64,000 bases of DNA from Paraburkholderia youngii. GTDB taxonomy: Bacteria > Pseudomonadota > Gammaproteobacteria > Burkholderiales > Burkholderiaceae. Positions 61,035 to 64,000 of this stretch are shown one piece after another. The notes under the pieces are model-generated. The model was not told the origin of the DNA and ran no database searches. It saw only the letters and a program-made list of their open reading frames with translations. Positions within the stretch are counted from its first letter, which is position 1. Every line of letters begins with the position of its first letter. Location: the NCBI RefSeq assembly GCF_013366925.1, contig NZ_JAALDK010000001.1, positions 2,549,089 to 2,613,088 of the forward strand. Direction: 5' to 3'. The position numbers were made by a program, and so were the translations under genes.

Positions 61035-61829
61035 GTGACGATCCGAAAACGCACCGCGCAAAAAGGCAGTTTTCTCGCGACGCATGCCGAATCGATCATC
61101 CGCGACGCACAGCGCGAACTCAAATCGCCCGCGCGCCGCCTGTTCGGCCGGCGGCTGCTGACCCTGGGCGGCATCGCGATGCTCTCCGGTTGCGATCTGA
61201 CCAACGACAAGGCGGTGAACACCGCGCTGCGCCGCATCTCGTTCTTCAACGACCGCGTGCAGGCGCTGCTGTTCGATCCGAACAAGCTGGCGCCCACGTA
61301 TCCGGAATCGATGATCACGCGGCCGTTTCCGTTCAACGCGTTCTATGAGATCGACGACGTACCCGAGATCGATGCCGCGACCTACCGTCTGCAGGTCACC
61401 GGCCTCGCGCATGGCAAGCGCACCTGGTCGCTCGACGAACTGCATGCGCTGCCGCAGGAAAGCCAGATCACGCGTCTTGTCTGCGTCGAAGGATGGAGCG
61501 CGATCGGCCGCTGGGGCGGCGTTCGCTTTTCCGACTTCCTGCGTCGCGCGGGTGCGGACACGACTGCAAAGTACGTGTCGCTGCATTGCGCGGACTACAA
61601 CTACTGGACCAGCATCGACATGCCGACGGCGCTCCACCCGCAGACGCTGCTCACGCTGACTTACGACGGTGACGTGCTGCCGCCGAAGTATGGCTTCCCG
61701 ATGAAGCTGCGCGTGCCGACCAAGCTCGGCTTCAAGAATCCCAAGCATGTCGTCGCAATCGAAATCACCAACCAGTATCCGGGCGGCTATTGGGAGAACC
61801 AGGGCTACAACTGGTTCAGCGGCTCGTGA
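61035..61829 (+). CDS. Molybdopterin-dependent oxidoreductase (sulfite oxidase/MsrP-like fold)
   Basis: A 264-residue enzyme of the sulfite oxidase family. The Mo-ligand is C150 in 'TRLVCVEGWSAIGRWGGV'. An N-terminal 'SPARRLFGRRLLTLGG' with Arg pairs followed by 'MLSGC' (C53) suggests Tat export and a lipid anchor. Substrate may be a sulfoxide or other oxo-anion. GTG 61035 has GGGGACGG upstream. With the cytochrome b gene it forms a two-component respiratory reductase resembling MsrPQ, though the cytochrome is not clearly MsrQ. Confidence 0.84.
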   Translation: MTIRKRTAQKGSFLATHAESIIRDAQRELKSPARRLFGRRLLTLGGIAMLSGCDLTNDKAVNTALRRISFFNDRVQALLFDPNKLAPTYPESMITRPFPFNAFYEIDDVPEIDAATYRLQVTGLAHGKRTWSLDELHALPQESQITRLVCVEGWSAIGRWGGVRFSDFLRRAGADTTAKYVSLHCADYNYWTSIDMPTALHPQTLLTLTYDGDVLPPKYGFPMKLRVPTKLGFKNPKHVVAIEITNQYPGGYWENQGYNWFSGS

Positions 61830-61878
61830 AGCAATGATGTCTTTCCCCCGTCCTTCAACCATCCAGTTGGGAGGTTCT

Positions 61879-62493
61879 ATGACACTCCGCATCAAACTTG
61901 GCGCAGCCTTTATGGCTGCCGCGCTCGCGAGCGCTGCTTTCGCGCAGGCGCCCGCCACGACGCCCACGCGCATCCGTGGCGAAATCGTGTCGCAAAACGG
62001 TGACACGCTCAAGGTCCATCGCCGCAGCGGCGATACCGTGTCGGTCGATGTGAAGCCGGATGTGCGTGTCTCGGCTGTGAAAACGATGCAGCTATCGGAT
62101 ATCAAGCCGGGTACGTTCATTGGCACGGCTGCAACCACGGGCACCGACGGCAAGCTGACGGCAACGGAAGTGGTGGTGTTCCCCGAGTCCGCGCGCGGCA
62201 CGGGCGAAGGGCATTACCCGTGGGACCTGGGCCCGAAAAGCTCGATGACCAACGCGAACGTCGACTCCGTCGTGCAGAGCACTAACGGACGCGACCTGAA
62301 GCTGTCGTACAAGGGCGGCAGCAATGTGGTGACGGTGCCGCCAAACGTGCCCGTCGTCACGTTCACGCCCGCGGAGCACAGCGATCTTACGGCCGGCAAG
62401 AAGGTGTTCATCGTCGCAACGCCTGCGTCGCAGGGAAGTTACGTTGCGCAACGCGTCGTGGTCGAAAAGGACGGCGTGGTACCGCCGATGTGA
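61879..62493 (+). CDS. DUF5666-domain periplasmic protein
   Basis: A 204-residue protein with a signal peptide ('AAALASAAFA-Q') and two repeats of an OB-like fold ('RIRGEIVSQNGDTLKVHRRS' and 'VVQSTNGRDLKLSYKGGSNV') typical of DUF5666. The function is unknown. GGGAGG precedes ATG 61879, and it lies 49 bp after the molybdoenzyme gene, so it is likely the third gene of that operon. Confidence 0.78.
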   Translation: MTLRIKLGAAFMAAALASAAFAQAPATTPTRIRGEIVSQNGDTLKVHRRSGDTVSVDVKPDVRVSAVKTMQLSDIKPGTFIGTAATTGTDGKLTATEVVVFPESARGTGEGHYPWDLGPKSSMTNANVDSVVQSTNGRDLKLSYKGGSNVVTVPPNVPVVTFTPAEHSDLTAGKKVFIVATPASQGSYVAQRVVVEKDGVVPPM

Positions 62494-62593
62494 GCGCTGA
62501 CCTTCGCCTCGGCGAGCGCCACGCACGGCGTCATGTGTCGACGCCGCGCGTGCCGACGCATCGTCACGATTGATTTGCCTGGATGGGGTGCAT

Positions 62594-63895
62594 TCATCTC
62601 GCTGCCCGCCGACCGCGCAGCCGCACGAGCATCGTCTGCGGATTCATGCGGGTCTGTTGCAGGAACACGGCGACGACGATGATCACCCCCTTCAGCACCA
62701 GTTGCGTATTGCTGTCGATGTTGTTGAGCAGCAGGATGTTGCCGAGAAATCCGAAGATCAGCACGCCCGCCACCGTGCCCGCGATCCGTCCGACGCCGCC
62801 CATCAGGCTCGTTCCGCCGATCACCACCGCCGCGATCGCATCGAGTTCCCAACCGACGCCGGCATCGACTTTCCCTTGCCGGTACTGCGCGGCATACAAC
62901 ACACCGACGAGCGCCGCGAGCATGCCCGAGATCGCATACGCGGCGATCTTGTGGCGGTCGACGTTGAGCCCCGAAATGCGCGCGCACTTTTCGTTGCCGC
63001 CGATCGCATACAGGTACTTGCCGAACACCGTGCGATTGAGCACGAAGTCCGCGATCAGCGCGATCACGATGAAAAAGAGCGCGGGAACGGGCACCACGCC
63101 GAACAGCAATGCACGCAGGTTGTCGATGTCGGTCGTCGCGTTGCTACCGCTATAGATTGAATACACGGCCGTATCCTGCCCGGCAACGAGCCGCGCCACG
63201 CCCATCATGCCGACCATCGCCGCGAGCGTCACGATGAACGGCTGCATGCGCCCGCGGGTGATGATGAGGCCATTGAGCGCGCCGATCGCGAGGCCCGCGA
63301 GCGGCACCATCCAGAGCACCATCAGGAGCGACACTTTCTGCGGCAGTCGATGCCACACGACGCCGCAAGCAAGCAGTGCGGCGAGCGCGGCAAGCGCCAC
63401 GCGAACCGCGCGATGCCGCTTGCCAGACGCCTTGCCGCCGACGCCCGCAGTGCCCGCCGTTACCTTCGCGCCGCCCATGCGCCGCGCGAACATCCCGCCC
63501 GCCCCATAGACGATCGCGAACACACTCACGGCGTCGAGCGCGAGCGATGTCCACGAGGCCGCGTTGCTGCTGGGCGTCGTCAGCAGGATGGCGGTGAGCA
63601 CGCTGCCGAAGCCCATCACCGAGCCGACGGACAGGTCGATGCCCGCCGTGATGATGACGAGCGTCATCCCAACCGACATCACGCCCACGTTCGCCACCTG
63701 GCGGAATACATCCGAGAAATTCGCCGACGACAGAAAGATGTTGCTGCCGTCCGCCGCGTGCGGCGACGTGAGCGCGCCGAGCGCGAGCAGCACGATCAGT
63801 CCAAGGTAGTACTTCACGTTCGTCAGCCACGCGCGCAATCGCTGCTGCCGCGTATCAGGCATCGCATCCATCGCCTGTTGATCGATCTTCAGCAT
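62594..63895 (-). CDS. RbsC-type sugar ABC transporter permease
   Basis: A 433-residue inner-membrane permease of the ribose/xylose/galactofuranose class ('VIITAGIDLSVGSVMGFGSV', 'IGALNGLIITRGRMQPFIVT', 'YAIGGNEKCARISGLNVDRH', 'VVIGGTSLMGGVGRIAGTVA'). It is longer than usual (about 330 residues) because of an extra ~70 residues around positions 113-185 with a Gly/Ala/Lys-rich linker. ATG 63895 lies 19 bp after an ATPase gene that runs off the window. Confidence 0.87.
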   Translation of the reverse strand: MLKIDQQAMDAMPDTRQQRLRAWLTNVKYYLGLIVLLALGALTSPHAADGSNIFLSSANFSDVFRQVANVGVMSVGMTLVIITAGIDLSVGSVMGFGSVLTAILLTTPSSNAASWTSLALDAVSVFAIVYGAGGMFARRMGGAKVTAGTAGVGGKASGKRHRAVRVALAALAALLACGVVWHRLPQKVSLLMVLWMVPLAGLAIGALNGLIITRGRMQPFIVTLAAMVGMMGVARLVAGQDTAVYSIYSGSNATTDIDNLRALLFGVVPVPALFFIVIALIADFVLNRTVFGKYLYAIGGNEKCARISGLNVDRHKIAAYAISGMLAALVGVLYAAQYRQGKVDAGVGWELDAIAAVVIGGTSLMGGVGRIAGTVAGVLIFGFLGNILLLNNIDSNTQLVLKGVIIVVAVFLQQTRMNPQTMLVRLRGRRAAR

Positions 63896-63914
63896 GTTCG
63901 GGGCTCCATCGGCA

Positions 63915-64000
63915 TCAAGGCGACGCCAGCTTTATGAGTTCATCTGCGGAAAATGCTTCGCGTTCGAGCACGCCTCGCCCGCGCCCTTCGCACAGCACGA
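63915..64000 (-). CDS. Sugar ABC transporter ATPase, C-terminal end (partial)
   Basis: The last 28 codons of a gene entering from the right edge: '...CEGRGRGVLEREAFSADEL' then a short tail and TGA 63915-63917. The sequence matches the C-terminus of RbsA/XylG-type double ATPases and fits the permease that follows 19 bp later. Confidence 0.65.
   Translation of the reverse strand, partial: VLCEGRGRGVLEREAFSADELIKLASP

Overview
The window is GC-rich, densely coded DNA typical of a Burkholderiaceae chromosome, most likely Paraburkholderia or a close relative. The supporting signs are codon use, a phcBSRQ-type cell-density operon, a persulfide dioxygenase-rhodanese fusion, many LysR/AraC/RpiR-regulated metabolic units and a Burkholderia-like exopolysaccharide (EPS) locus. 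No rRNA, tRNA, CRISPR array, phage or intact insertion sequence was recognised. Both ends cut through genes: an RND efflux adaptor on the left and a sugar-ABC ATPase on the right.

Layout. 1-2.2 kb: efflux adaptor and a prolyl-4-hydroxylase-like oxygenase. 2.3-7.2 kb (minus): a four-gene operon in the order methyltransferase, membrane histidine kinase, receiver-kinase hybrid, receiver protein, matching Ralstonia phcB-phcS-phcR-phcQ (3-hydroxy fatty acid methyl ester quorum sensing). 7.8-17.2 kb: ordinary accessory metabolism, including AraC/DUF2000, a degenerate isochorismatase fold, an aldo/keto reductase, an MFS exporter, a Cys/Met-metabolism PLP enzyme, a Nudix hydrolase and a CHAD protein. 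17.3-21.2 kb: a polytopic GT-C-like membrane protein divergent from a HAD-UbiA fusion, probably a lipid-linked sugar pathway. 21.3-33.7 kb: cupredoxin, ECF sigma factor operon, a LysR-controlled aromatic monooxygenase, an EamA transporter with a clear sigma-70 promoter and leader hairpin, and sulfide/peroxide detoxification genes.

34-55.4 kb is the most interesting part: galU, a PAP2-type surface phosphatase and a Wzx/Wzy-type EPS locus. The locus holds five glycosyltransferases, a MurJ/MVIN-type flippase, a Wzy-like polymerase, a Wzc-like chain-length kinase and a WecA-like priming transferase. It ends with a downstream modification block: ATP-grasp ligase, coupled flavin monooxygenase, polysaccharide deacetylase and a pectate-lyase-like beta-helix protein. 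The locus contains two related half-operons. In one, wzc is reduced to a 38-codon remnant and the flippase is intact. In the other, wzc is intact and the flippase is reduced to a ~190-bp frameshifted remnant. Both keep an almost identical glycosyltransferase gene, and both start from a similar upstream box. This reads as duplication, reciprocal gene loss and recent homogenisation of the shared glycosyltransferase.

55.8-64 kb: an RpiR regulator, a C45-family hydrolase and a GlnHPQ-like uptake system in one minus-strand operon, with paired repeats upstream of glnH. These are followed by a cytochrome b561/molybdopterin oxidoreductase pair, a DUF5666 protein and an RbsC-type sugar permease. All functional assignments come from reading motifs and gene order; no database search was run.
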